Assembly: GCA_045605445.1 (NCBI GenBank)
Contig: JAZUPZ010000024.1
Coordinates: 6,821-70,820, forward strand
Direction of reading: 5' to 3'
Length of the DNA: 64,000 bases
Origin: CAZMHL01 sp045605445
GTDB lineage: Bacteria > Bacillota > Clostridia > RGIG6154
Both the position numbers and the translations under genes were made by a program. Of this stretch, positions 49,819-57,795 are shown in pieces. The notes under the pieces are model-generated. The model was not told the origin of the DNA. It searched no databases and worked only from the letters and a program-made list of their open reading frames with translations. Position 1 is the stretch's first letter. Each line of letters opens with the position of its first letter.

Positions 49819-50892
49819 ATGAAATATATTTCAGAAAAAGCTCCCGAAATAACCTTTAAGAATGAGCTTTTTGTAAACCACGAAGAAAAGACAAGAAGCG
49901 GACATTTGGGGCATGCAATGGTTGAGTGTAAAAACGGCGATATTTTAGCTTTTTATTCCAACTGTTCGGGTGAACATCCGGGCTATCCTCACGGCGGACA
50001 CACGATGAAAGGCTGGGTTGAATACAAGCGCTCAAAAGACAGAGGCATTACCTGGGGCAAGCCTGAAATTCTTAAATATTCTTACGACTGTTTTGAAGAG
50101 GGCAGGCATTTTATCGGCTGTGAAAAAGCAGTTGTATGCGATGACGGAAGCATTGTTCTTTTCTGCCTTAAAAATATGGGCGACTCTTTTGAGCCCTATG
50201 ACGTTCCTACTTATCTTATAAGCAGGGATAACGGCCACACCTGGTCTGAGGCTCAGAATTTTATGAATGAAAGAGGCAGAATTTACGATGCCGCATACAA
50301 AAACGGAAAAATTTACGTTCTTGAATTCTGTCACTCTACCGAAAAGGGATTTATTTGCGAAGAGGAAAACGTTTTCTACAAAATGTTCATAAGCAATGAC
50401 AACGGCAAAAGTTTCAATCTTTTAAGTGAAATTCCCTTTAACACTCTGGGCCATGCTTACGGAAACTTTATTATAAGAGAAGATAACAGCATAGTTTTTT
50501 ATGCATACAATCAAAAGGACGAATACAACTTAACCTGCCTTATAAGTAACGATATGGGCAAAAGCTGGGGCGAGCCCTTTAAATCAAGGGTTGACAAAAT
50601 TGCAAGAAATCCGCAGGTTGGTTACTTAAACGGATATTACGTTCTCCACGCAAGAAGCGAAAAGGGCGTTAACTTTGTATTTTATTATTCAAAGGATGCG
50701 GTTAACTGGAGCGAGGGCACAATTGTTTCAGAGCTTTTAGAGGGAAAACCCCGAGGCGGCTGCTACTACTCAAACAACCTGAATATTAAAGGCAACGATG
50801 GTGTTGAGCGAATGCTGGTTCAGTATTCAGAGCAGTATATGCACGAGAGTGCCCGTGTTAACATAATGCACGCGTGGATTAGTATAGAATAA
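49819..50892 (+). CDS. Cytoplasmic BNR-repeat (sialidase-superfamily) protein
   Basis: A 357-residue six-bladed propeller protein with no signal peptide. Asp-box motifs appear in most blades: SKDRGITWGKPEI, SRDNGHTWSEAQ, SNDNGKSFNLLS, SNDMGKSWGEPF, SKDAVNWSEGT. The family includes exo-sialidases and other exo-acting glycosidases. The arginine triad of true sialidases is not obvious, so sialic acid is not assured as substrate. The ATG at 49819 follows ATGAGGT. Probably works on an imported glycan. Confidence 0.72.
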   Translation: MKYISEKAPEITFKNELFVNHEEKTRSGHLGHAMVECKNGDILAFYSNCSGEHPGYPHGGHTMKGWVEYKRSKDRGITWGKPEILKYSYDCFEEGRHFIGCEKAVVCDDGSIVLFCLKNMGDSFEPYDVPTYLISRDNGHTWSEAQNFMNERGRIYDAAYKNGKIYVLEFCHSTEKGFICEEENVFYKMFISNDNGKSFNLLSEIPFNTLGHAYGNFIIREDNSIVFYAYNQKDEYNLTCLISNDMGKSWGEPFKSRVDKIARNPQVGYLNGYYVLHARSEKGVNFVFYYSKDAVNWSEGTIVSELLEGKPRGGCYYSNNLNIKGNDGVERMLVQYSEQYMHESARVNIMHAWISIE

Positions 50893-50897
50893 TTTAC

Positions 50898-50999
50898 AAA
50901 AGCCCGCACCGCAAAGTATAACTACTTTGCTTACTGTGTTGCAGCTCGTCGCCGTACCTTTGTACTGTCTTCCTCGCTGCGCCTTGTCTGCGGGCTTTT
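50898..50999. repeat. Folded intergenic repeat, long GTAC subtype (inverted relative to 41485)
   Basis: Outer stem AAAAGCCCGCA with TGCGGGCTTTT (11 bp, perfect), which looks like a bidirectional terminator. Read on the minus strand it contains CAAGGCGCAGCGAGGAAGACA, a GTAC-AAAG-GTAC hairpin, GGCGACGAG, GCTG/CAGT, and a variable hairpin GCAAAGTA/TACTTTGC, matching 41485-41596 with paired substitutions. It starts six bases after the BNR gene. Confidence 0.8.
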
Positions 51000-51036
51000 C
51001 CCGAAAATAAAAAGAAACTCCGTTTTGAGGAGTTTC

Positions 51037-51258
51037 TTAATCTTTCTTTCGGGGGTATGGCTTGGGATCGTCTGTAAGCCCTGCAAGATAATCCATACTG
51101 GTGTCAAGGGCAAGCGCCAGTTTTCTGCATTGTTCAAAAGTAAAATAACGTTTTCCGTTTTCAATTTTGGAATAGTCACTTTGGTCAATTCCCGTCATTA
51201 TCTGTATTTTAATTTGTGTGTATCCTTTATTTTTACGAAGTTCTTTTATCCTGTTCAT
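51037..51258 (-). CDS. XRE-family helix-turn-helix regulator
   Basis: A 73-residue Cro/CI-type repressor: MNRIKELRKNKGYTQIKIQIMTGIDQSDYSKIENGKRYFTFEQCRKLALALDTSMDYLAGLTD. The HTH spans residues 5-60. Divergent from a small zinc-ribbon membrane protein gene across 82 bp that contains two direct repeats (51275 and 51299), a plausible operator. A hairpin AAGAAACTCC/GGAGTTTCTT (51012-51038) overlaps its stop and should terminate it. Confidence 0.9.
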   Translation of the reverse strand: MNRIKELRKNKGYTQIKIQIMTGIDQSDYSKIENGKRYFTFEQCRKLALALDTSMDYLAGLTDDPKPYPRKKD

Positions 51259-51274
51259 TTTATCACCTACAATT

Positions 51275-51322
51275 ATTATGGCAAATTACCCTATTGAAAT
51301 TATGGTTAATTTGACCTATAAT
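51275..51322 (+). promoter_or_regulatory. Promoter and tandem operator of zinc-ribbon gene
   Basis: TTGAAA (51294-51299), 17-bp spacer, TATAAT (51317-51322). A direct repeat of the form ATTATGG-nn-AATT-n2-3-CCTAT occurs at 51275 and 51299, 24 bp apart, the second within the spacer. It is a likely binding site for the adjacent XRE protein. Confidence 0.55.
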
Positions 51323-51340
51323 GTTATTGAGGTGATATAT

Positions 51341-51619
51341 ATGGCGGAATTTTGTTTAGATTGTTGGAATAAATTAAACAACACTAATGATTCTGAAAAA
51401 ATTTATAAAATTTCAAAAGACACAGAGCTGTGTGAAGGGTGTGGCGAATTAAAGAACATTATTATAATGCCAAAAAAGTCATACTATTTAAGAAAATACC
51501 GGGTGTTTTTATTCCCGTTTAAATGTATTTATCTGATATTGTATGTTTTATTCAGACTATTGATTTTACCTTACCTTATTTTTAAGCACAGAAAAGAACT
51601 GTTCAAAGAAAAAAACTGA
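51341..51619 (+). CDS. Small zinc-ribbon membrane protein
   Basis: A 92-residue protein. The N-terminal half has two CxxC pairs (CLDC near residue 5 and CEGC near residue 36), a zinc-ribbon pattern, and the C-terminal half one or two hydrophobic helices (CIYLILYVLFRLLILPYLIF) ending in basic residues. Similar small proteins are common in Clostridia next to XRE regulators; no function is known to me. The start at 51341 follows GAGGTG eight bases upstream. Terminator hairpin AAGAAACTCCG/CGGAGTTTCTT (51648-51670) follows. Confidence 0.7.
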   Translation: MAEFCLDCWNKLNNTNDSEKIYKISKDTELCEGCGELKNIIIMPKKSYYLRKYRVFLFPFKCIYLILYVLFRLLILPYLIFKHRKELFKEKN

Positions 51620-51647
51620 ACTTCAACCATTCGTCGTTTTCAAAAAA

Positions 51648-51671
51648 AGAAACTCCGTACGGAGTTTCTTC
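51648..51671 (+). terminator. Terminator of zinc-ribbon gene
   Basis: Perfect palindrome AAGAAACTCCGTACGGAGTT plus CTT, preceded by an A-run and followed by a short T-containing tract. Confidence 0.7.
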
Positions 51672-51703
51672 ATAAACTATTCACTATTACTATTCACTAA
51701 AAA

Positions 51704-51727
51704 AAGCACTCCAAAGAGTGCCTTTTT
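51704..51727 (-). terminator. Terminator of nrdDG
   Basis: GCACTC/GAGTGC stem with a four-base loop next to the nrdG stop; on the minus strand a T-run follows. Confidence 0.75.
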
Positions 51728-52248
51728 TAATATTCTTTTGTTATTACTTTCTTTTCTTTAAGCGACTGCTGAACATCTATTATCCTCTGATTTTCCGAGC
51801 CTCTGAAAACAAGGCGGATGTTTTTCAGTTCTTCTACAAACCTTCCGTCTACCAGAATATCGGTCATAGAAAGGATTTCGTCGGTATATTCGCATCTTGC
51901 GCGGCTTTCCTTTAAAAGCTCTTCGTCGAAGAGGTAGCCTGTATAAATCCATACGGTTTTACCGGGGCATTCTTCTTTTACCCTTCTTAAGAAAGGCAGA
52001 AGCTCTTTCTGGTTTGAGGGTTCAAAGGGTTCACCACCGAGAACGGTAATTCCGTTGATATAATCGGGCTTTAAATATTCGATTATTTTATCCTCAACCT
52101 CTTTTGTGAAGGGTTCGCCAAAGTTGAAATCCCAGGTCTGGGCATTAAAGCAGCCCCTGCAATGATGAGTACAACCGGAAACGAAAAGAGAAACCCTTAC
52201 GCCTATGCCGTTTGCAATGTCGCAATTTTTTATTTCGCCGTAATTCAT
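51727..52248 (-). CDS. nrdG: Anaerobic ribonucleotide reductase activating protein
   Basis: A 173-residue radical-SAM enzyme. The cluster motif CTHHCRGC (CX3CX2C) near residue 26 binds the 4Fe-4S used to cleave SAM and install the glycyl radical on NrdD. VLGGEPFEPSNQKELLPFL follows as in NrdG/PflA. Its start overlaps the nrdD stop by one base (TAATG), so the two are translated together. Confidence 0.95.
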   Translation of the reverse strand: MNYGEIKNCDIANGIGVRVSLFVSGCTHHCRGCFNAQTWDFNFGEPFTKEVEDKIIEYLKPDYINGITVLGGEPFEPSNQKELLPFLRRVKEECPGKTVWIYTGYLFDEELLKESRARCEYTDEILSMTDILVDGRFVEELKNIRLVFRGSENQRIIDVQQSLKEKKVITKEY

Positions 52249-54428
52249 TACAGATGGAGTACCCTTTCTTTAATTTCCTGGGTTCTTCCCTGATTCCAGT
52301 ACTGAGTTCCGATATATCCGCAGGTTCTTCTTGCAACATTCATTTTTGACTGGTCGGTATTTCCGCAGCTTGGGCATTTCCATACCAGCTTTCCGTCTTC
52401 GTCCTCGGTTATTACTATTTCTCCGTCGTAGCCGCAAATCTGACAATAGTCTGATTTTGTGTTAAGCTCGGCATACATAATATTATCATAAATAAACTTC
52501 ATAACGTCGAGAACAGCCTCGATATTATTCTGCATATTTGGAACTTCAACATAAGAAATCGCGCCTCCGGGAGAAAGCTCCTGGAACTGAGCCTCAAATG
52601 CGAGCTTTTTGAAAGCATCGATTTCTTCCGTAACGTGAACGTGGTAGCTGTTTGTAATATAATTCTTGTCAGTTACGCCCTCGATCATACCAAATCTCTT
52701 CTGAAGACATTTTGAGAATTTATAGGTTGTTGATTCCAGCGGTGTTCCGTAAATAGAAAAGTCGATATTTTCCTGTTCCTTCCATCTCTTTGTTGCCGCA
52801 TTGAGATATTTCATAACCTCAAGAGCAAAAGGAGTTGCAGAAGGATCGGTATGAGATTTTCCTGTCATATATTTAACACATTCGTAAAGACCTGCATAGC
52901 CGAGAGAAATTGTTGAATAGCCGCCGTAAAGGAGCTTATCGATAGTTTCGCCCTTTCCAAGTCTTGCAAGAGCGCCGTACTGCCAGAGAATAGGAGCCGC
53001 ATCGCTTAATGTTCCCTTAAGTCTGTTATGACGGCACATAAGAGCTCTGTAGCAAAGGTCAAGTCTTTCATCAAAGATTTTCCAGAACTTTTCAATATCT
53101 CCGCCGGAAGAAAGAGCAACGTCAACAAGGTTAATTGTTACAACGCCCTGGTTGAATCTGCCGTAATACTTAGGCTTGTTTGTTTCCGGGTCAACATAAG
53201 GAGTAAGGAAGGAACGGCAACCCATACAGGTATAGCAATGGCCTTCGCCGTTTTTATCAACCTTAAGCTTAAGCATAACCTTTTCTGAGATATAGTCGGG
53301 AACCATTCTCTTTGCGGTACATTTTGCCGCAAGCTCGGTAAGATAATAATATTTTGAATCGGTATGAATATTATCCTCTTCAAGAACGTAAATAAGCTTC
53401 GGGAATGCAGGAGTAATCCATACACCTGCTTCGTTTTTAACGCCGATAATTCTCTGCTGAAGCATTTCTTCTATAATCATAGCAAGGTCGTTTTTCGTAA
53501 CCTCGTCTTTTGCTTCGTTAAGGTACATATAAACGGTAACAAAAGGAGCCTGACCGTTGGTTGTCATAAGAGTAACAACCTGGTACTGAATCATCTGACA
53601 GCCCTTCTGAATTTCCGCGCGAAGTCTTTTTTCAACAATTTCCTTAAGAAGCTCTTCGCTTACATCTGCCCCGATAAGCTTCATTTCAGCTTCAACGTCG
53701 CGTCTGATTTTCTTTCTGCTTACGTCAACAAAGGGAGCTAAGTGAGTAAGGGAAATGCTCTGTCCGCCGTACTGAGAGGATGCAACCTGAGCTATAATCT
53801 GAGTTGCAATGTTGCAGGCGGTTGAAAAGCTGTGAGGAGTTTCAATCATAGTTCCGGAGATAACTGTTCCGTTCTGAAGCATATCCTCTAAGTTAACAAG
53901 GTCGCAGTTATGCATATGCTGAGCGAAATAGTCGGCATCGTGAAAATGAATAAGACCTTCCTCGTGAGCACGAACGATGTCTTCCGGGAGAAGGATTCTC
54001 TTTGTTATGTCTTTACTTATTTCCCCTGCCATATAGTCACGCTGAACGCTGTTTACGGTAGGATTTTTATTTGAATTTTCCTGTTTTACTTCTTCATTAT
54101 TACATTCGATAAGAGTTAAAATCTGTTCGTCGGTTGTATTTGTTTTACGAACGAGAGCTCTGTTATAACGGTATGTAATATATTTACGGGCAACGTTGAA
54201 GGCTCCTTTGCTCATAATCTGGTCTTCAACAAGGTCCTGAATTTCTTCAACACCTGCAGAACGGCCAAGCTCATTACAGGTTTTTTCAACCTTTGCCGCA
54301 ATTTCTTTAATATCGTCATTTGAAAGTCTTTCGCTTTCAACAACGCTTTCGTTTGCCTTTGTAACTGCAATGATAATTTTGGTTATGTCAAATACTGTTT
54401 CGATTCCGCTTCTCTTAATAATCTTCAT
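52248..54428 (-). CDS. nrdD: Anaerobic ribonucleoside-triphosphate reductase
   Basis: A 726-residue class III reductase making dNTPs without oxygen. An N-terminal ATP-cone (residues 1-95, KIIKRSGIETVFDITKI), a glycyl-radical barrel, and a C-terminal zinc site (CQICGYDGE...CPSCGN) just before the radical loop RRTCGYIGTQYWNQGR, where the glycine is activated. Length is normal. Promoter with an NrdR-like box at 54515-54544. Presence of class III enzyme indicates anaerobic growth. Confidence 0.97.
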   Translation of the reverse strand: MKIIKRSGIETVFDITKIIIAVTKANESVVESERLSNDDIKEIAAKVEKTCNELGRSAGVEEIQDLVEDQIMSKGAFNVARKYITYRYNRALVRKTNTTDEQILTLIECNNEEVKQENSNKNPTVNSVQRDYMAGEISKDITKRILLPEDIVRAHEEGLIHFHDADYFAQHMHNCDLVNLEDMLQNGTVISGTMIETPHSFSTACNIATQIIAQVASSQYGGQSISLTHLAPFVDVSRKKIRRDVEAEMKLIGADVSEELLKEIVEKRLRAEIQKGCQMIQYQVVTLMTTNGQAPFVTVYMYLNEAKDEVTKNDLAMIIEEMLQQRIIGVKNEAGVWITPAFPKLIYVLEEDNIHTDSKYYYLTELAAKCTAKRMVPDYISEKVMLKLKVDKNGEGHCYTCMGCRSFLTPYVDPETNKPKYYGRFNQGVVTINLVDVALSSGGDIEKFWKIFDERLDLCYRALMCRHNRLKGTLSDAAPILWQYGALARLGKGETIDKLLYGGYSTISLGYAGLYECVKYMTGKSHTDPSATPFALEVMKYLNAATKRWKEQENIDFSIYGTPLESTTYKFSKCLQKRFGMIEGVTDKNYITNSYHVHVTEEIDAFKKLAFEAQFQELSPGGAISYVEVPNMQNNIEAVLDVMKFIYDNIMYAELNTKSDYCQICGYDGEIVITEDEDGKLVWKCPSCGNTDQSKMNVARRTCGYIGTQYWNQGRTQEIKERVLHL

Positions 54429-54482
54429 AACTATTCTCCTGTTTTCTTTTTTTATATTTCTCCTGAATCCTTTATTTAAGCC

Positions 54483-54511
54483 ATCTGTAGCCCCTCTTGT
54501 GGGGTGCAGAT
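54483..54511 (-). promoter_or_regulatory. Hairpin at the 5' end of the nrdDG mRNA
   Basis: ATCTG-T-A-G-CCCC pairs with GGGG-TG-CAGAT around a four-base loop, starting at or within a few bases of the predicted transcription start. It may protect the mRNA end; it lacks a T-run on the minus strand. Confidence 0.5.
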
Positions 54512-54514
54512 ACT

Positions 54515-54544
54515 ATTATACACCATATATTGTGTGAAAGTCAA
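54515..54544 (-). promoter_or_regulatory. nrdDG promoter with NrdR box
   Basis: Minus strand TTGACT (54539-54544), 18-bp spacer, TATAAT (54515-54520). The spacer holds ACACCATATATTGTGT (54520-54535), matching the NrdR consensus ACACwATATATwGTGT closely. NrdR bound there would block RNA polymerase when dATP is plentiful. Confidence 0.75.
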
Positions 54545-54646
54545 CAACAAAATACTTTATTTTGTGAAATTTATTGTTTCAAAAGTGGCAAACCCGCTTG
54601 TATCAAGGCTTTCGGCGGAATAAAATTTTACATAAAAAAACAACTA

Positions 54647-54675
54647 TTGACAAATTCATTTTAAAAGCGTATATT
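54647..54675 (+). promoter_or_regulatory. Promoter of uraA-upp
   Basis: TTGACA (54647-54652), 17-bp spacer, TATATT (54670-54675). A CACTTTT/AAAAGTG hairpin in the short leader (54692-54712) precedes the Shine-Dalgarno site; no PyrR-type attenuator was recognised. Confidence 0.7.
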
Positions 54676-54729
54676 TGATGTAGGAATAATTTTCACTTTT
54701 ATAAAAAAGTGAGACAGGAGGAAACTTTT

Positions 54730-56103
54730 ATGAAACTGATTTATGGGATTAAAGACAAGCCCAAATTCGGACAGTTACTCATCTTTGCTCTGCAGCAGTT
54801 GCTTGCAATTATGGCAGCAACAATCGCTGTTCCTGCAATCGTAGGAAACGAAATGTCTGCGTCTGCAGCTCTTTTTGGTGCCGGCGTAGGAACAATTGTT
54901 TATCTTTTATTTACAAAATTCAACAGCCCTGTTTTCTTAGGCTCATCCTTTGCATTTATCGGCTCAATGCTTGCGGCATTTGCAGGCGGCGTTTCCATGA
55001 GCCTGGGCTATCTCGGCCTTATTTTAGGCGCACTTTTTGCAGGTCTTGTTTATGTAGTTATTGCAATTATTGTTAAAATTGCAGGTGTAAACTGGATTAA
55101 CAGGCTTATGCCGCCTGTAGTAATCGGACCTACCGTTGCAATCATCGGACTTTCACTTGCAAGCGCAGCTGTTAACGACATTTTCTCATACGGCGCTAAA
55201 AATGCTGACGGTTCTGCTTTTCTTATGACACCTGCTATCTGGGTATCATTTATCTGCGCTATGGTTACACTTTTTGTTGTTATCTTCTGTTCCACATACG
55301 GCAAAAAAATGGCAAAACTCATTCCTTTTATTATAGGTATTGTTGCGGGCTATATTGTAGCTGCTGTCTTCACGGCAATCGGCATAAGCACAGGTAATGC
55401 GTCTCTTATGATTATTGATTTTGCTCCGTTTAAAGCTCTTGTTGCAGAGGGTGTTACATTGTCAACATTTATCTCCCTTCCGGAATTCACATTCCTTGAA
55501 GCATTAAAGGGAATTCCGGAATTCAACTGGACTTACGTTGCAACAATTGCAGTTGCATATGTTCCCGTTGCATTTGTTGTTTTTGCAGAACATATCGCAG
55601 ACCACAAAAACTTATCTACAATTATTGAAAAAGAACTTCTTGAAGACCCGGGTCTTCACAGAACACTTTTAGGTGACGGTATCGGTTCTGTCGCAGGCGC
55701 AATTTTCGGCGGATGCCCCAACACCACATACGGAGAATCTGTTGGCTGTGTTGCTATAACAAAGAACGCTTCTGTATATACTATATTCACAGCAGCAGTT
55801 ATGGCAATCCTTGTTTCATTCGTATCCCCCTTTGTGGCATTTCTTGATTCTATTCCGGGATGCGTTATGGGCGGCGTTTGTACGACTCTTTACGGATTCA
55901 TTGCAGTATCAGGTCTTAAAATGCTCCAGAAGGTTGACCTTGAACAGAACAAAAACCTCTTTACTGCTTCTGTAATTCTTATCGCAGGTATCGGCGGACT
56001 CGCAATGTCTATCGGCAAGGTTACTCTTACCTCTATCGCCTGTGCCCTTATACTCGGCATAATTGTTAATATCACATTATCTAAATCTACAGATTCAGAA
56101 TAA
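54730..56103 (+). CDS. uraA: Uracil permease (NCS2 family)
   Basis: A 457-residue membrane protein with about fourteen segments. FGQLLIFALQQLLAIMAATIAVPAIVG opens the family, the substrate-contacting glutamate sits in VFAEHIADHKNLS, and GGCPNTTYGESVGCVAITKNASV is the NCS2 signature with the second key glutamate. It imports uracil with protons. The ATG at 54730 follows AGGAGG. Cotranscribed with upp 20 bp downstream. Confidence 0.94.
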   Translation: MKLIYGIKDKPKFGQLLIFALQQLLAIMAATIAVPAIVGNEMSASAALFGAGVGTIVYLLFTKFNSPVFLGSSFAFIGSMLAAFAGGVSMSLGYLGLILGALFAGLVYVVIAIIVKIAGVNWINRLMPPVVIGPTVAIIGLSLASAAVNDIFSYGAKNADGSAFLMTPAIWVSFICAMVTLFVVIFCSTYGKKMAKLIPFIIGIVAGYIVAAVFTAIGISTGNASLMIIDFAPFKALVAEGVTLSTFISLPEFTFLEALKGIPEFNWTYVATIAVAYVPVAFVVFAEHIADHKNLSTIIEKELLEDPGLHRTLLGDGIGSVAGAIFGGCPNTTYGESVGCVAITKNASVYTIFTAAVMAILVSFVSPFVAFLDSIPGCVMGGVCTTLYGFIAVSGLKMLQKVDLEQNKNLFTASVILIAGIGGLAMSIGKVTLTSIACALILGIIVNITLSKSTDSE

Positions 56104-56123
56104 CCGAAATCAAGGAGGACAAC

Positions 56124-56753
56124 ATGAAAAACGTTACAGTATTTGACCACCCTCTTATTCAGCACAAAACCACTATTTTAAGGCAGACTACCACAACCAA
56201 TAAGGAATTCCGTGAGTCTGTTGAAGAAATAACAATGCTTATGTGCTACGAGGCTTTAAGAGATTTACCTCTTGAAGAAATTGAAATTCAAACACCTATT
56301 CAGAAAACAAAACAGAAAATTTTAAGCGGCAATAAAATTGCCATTGTACCTATTCTCCGTGCAGGCCTTGGCATGGTAAACGGAATGCTTAACCTGGTTC
56401 CCACCGCAAAGGTCGGACACATCGGAATGTATAGAGACGAGGTTACAATGCAGCCTCAGGAATATTACTGCAAGCTCCCTACAGATATTGATAAAAGACT
56501 TATCGTTGTGGTTGACCCTATGCTTGCAACCGGCGGCTCTGCAATTGATGCCATAAGCCAGATTAAATCCTACGGCGGCTCAAACATTAAGTTCCTTTGC
56601 CTTATTGCGGCACCTGAAGGAATTGAAGCCCTTACAAAGGCTCATCCCGACGTTCAGATTTACTGTGCAAATGTTGACGAAGGACTTAACGAAAACTGCT
56701 ACATTGTTCCCGGTCTTGGCGATGCCGGCGACAGAATTTTCGGAACGAAATGA
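56124..56753 (+). CDS. upp: Uracil phosphoribosyltransferase
   Basis: A 209-residue salvage enzyme joining uracil and PRPP to UMP. It has FDHPLIQHKTTILR at the N-terminus, PILRAGLGMVNGML, VVDPMLATGGSAIDAI (PRPP-binding loop) and VPGLGDAGDRIFGTK at the C-terminus, all diagnostic. Works directly after UraA. AAGGAGG precedes the ATG. Confidence 0.97.
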   Translation: MKNVTVFDHPLIQHKTTILRQTTTTNKEFRESVEEITMLMCYEALRDLPLEEIEIQTPIQKTKQKILSGNKIAIVPILRAGLGMVNGMLNLVPTAKVGHIGMYRDEVTMQPQEYYCKLPTDIDKRLIVVVDPMLATGGSAIDAISQIKSYGGSNIKFLCLIAAPEGIEALTKAHPDVQIYCANVDEGLNENCYIVPGLGDAGDRIFGTK

Positions 56754-56798
56754 TATACTCGCAATGCTCGTAATAGATAATAGCTAATAGAAATAGTT

Positions 56799-56833
56799 GG
56801 AACTCCGACGGACACCATCGGAGTTCCTTTTTT
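56799..56833 (+). terminator. Terminator of uraA-upp
   Basis: GGAACTCCGACGG pairs with CCATCGGAGTTCC (one mismatch) followed by a T6 run; same hairpin family as 68-98 and 17664-17690. Confidence 0.85.
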
Positions 56834-56837
56834 ATGA

Positions 56838-56935
56838 CGAATTTTTTTGAAATTCAATTCGTGTTGCCTTGCAACAATTCATGGCAAAGCCAATTCACGA
56901 CAACAACGTTGTCAATTCAATCATAAAGAAATTTT
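56838..56935. repeat. Mini-hairpin array with AATTCA punctuation
   Basis: Hairpins TGTTGCCTTGCAACA (56862-56876), TGGCAAAGCCA (56882-56892) and GACAACAACGTTGTC (56899-56913), each followed by AATTCA. This is the reverse complement of the TGAAAT/TGAATT punctuation of the array at 27986-28165. Confidence 0.6.
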
Positions 56936-56961
56936 AGCCGCTTTTTTGGGTTTTTCTTTAT

Positions 56962-57708
56962 TTAATCTACCTCAATGAATTTTGTGGTTTTGCATTTTTT
57001 CTTTGTTTCCTCGGGGAACTTAAAGTCGCTTATTACATAATTTATACCTTCGAAGTCGAAAAGAACCTCTTTTATGTTTCTGTCTGCCTTGGCATGGTCG
57101 GCAAGAAAATAAGTTTTCTGGGCGTTGTTTTTCATTATTTTCAAAAGAAGATAGTAGCCGCCCCTTGAATCGATTTGTCCTTTGGCGGAAAACGCCCCCG
57201 TTGAGAAAAACATTTTATCAACCTTATATTTATAGGCGTTTTCAACCGTAAGGTCGGAATATAAAACGCTGGGCGCTTCAAAAACCTTTCCACCGAGACA
57301 GATTACATTTATTCCGTAAGACGAGAGAATACTTACAACCGCAAGATTATTTGTTATAACCGTTAAATTTTTTCTGTTTATTATATATGAGCACAAATAC
57401 TGGGTTGTTGTGCTCCCGTCGATAAAAATTGTATCGCCGTTTTTAATAAGCTTTGCCGCCTCGCAGGCAATTTTATTTTTTTCCGGCTTCATTTTAAGGG
57501 AGCGGAACTGAAAGGGAATTGCCTCGCTTTTTAAAAGCTCAACGCCGCCATAGGAGCGTTTTATCATTTTTCTGTCTTCAAGAACTTTAAGGTCACGGTT
57601 TACGGTTGCATTACTGTAATGAAGCTCGTTTACAAGATATTTAACCGTAACATAATTATATTTATTGAGTATGTCCATTATGCGCTGAAGTCTTTCTTCG
57701 GAATACAT
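56962..57708 (-). CDS. DeoR-family transcriptional regulator
   Basis: A 248-residue repressor. The N-terminal winged HTH (residues 1-55, RIMDILNKYNYVTVKYLVNELHYSNATVNRDLKVLEDRKMI) is followed by a DeoR sensor domain (DTIFIDGSTTTQYL, VITNNLAVVSIL) that binds sugar phosphates. AGGAGGTATG upstream of the ATG. It stands next to the uracil salvage genes but convergent to them, so the target is more likely a sugar or nucleoside gene set elsewhere. Confidence 0.9.
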   Translation of the reverse strand: MYSEERLQRIMDILNKYNYVTVKYLVNELHYSNATVNRDLKVLEDRKMIKRSYGGVELLKSEAIPFQFRSLKMKPEKNKIACEAAKLIKNGDTIFIDGSTTTQYLCSYIINRKNLTVITNNLAVVSILSSYGINVICLGGKVFEAPSVLYSDLTVENAYKYKVDKMFFSTGAFSAKGQIDSRGGYYLLLKIMKNNAQKTYFLADHAKADRNIKEVLFDFEGINYVISDFKFPEETKKKCKTTKFIEVD

Positions 57709-57771
57709 TTACATACCTCCGTGATAATTGTTGATAAATTCAGTATACATAATTCTTCATTTTTTGTCAAC

Positions 57772-57795
57772 AAAAAACCGCCTGTCAGCGGTTTT
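57772..57795. terminator. Terminator overlapping end of DHHW gene
   Basis: ACCGC/GCGGT hairpin flanked by A and T runs at the stop codon of the leftward DHHW/SGNH gene. Confidence 0.65.

Noticed and set aside
49819..50892. True sialidase (GH33)
   Set aside because: Asp boxes are clear, but the FRIP-type motif and arginine triad are not, so only the propeller superfamily is claimed.
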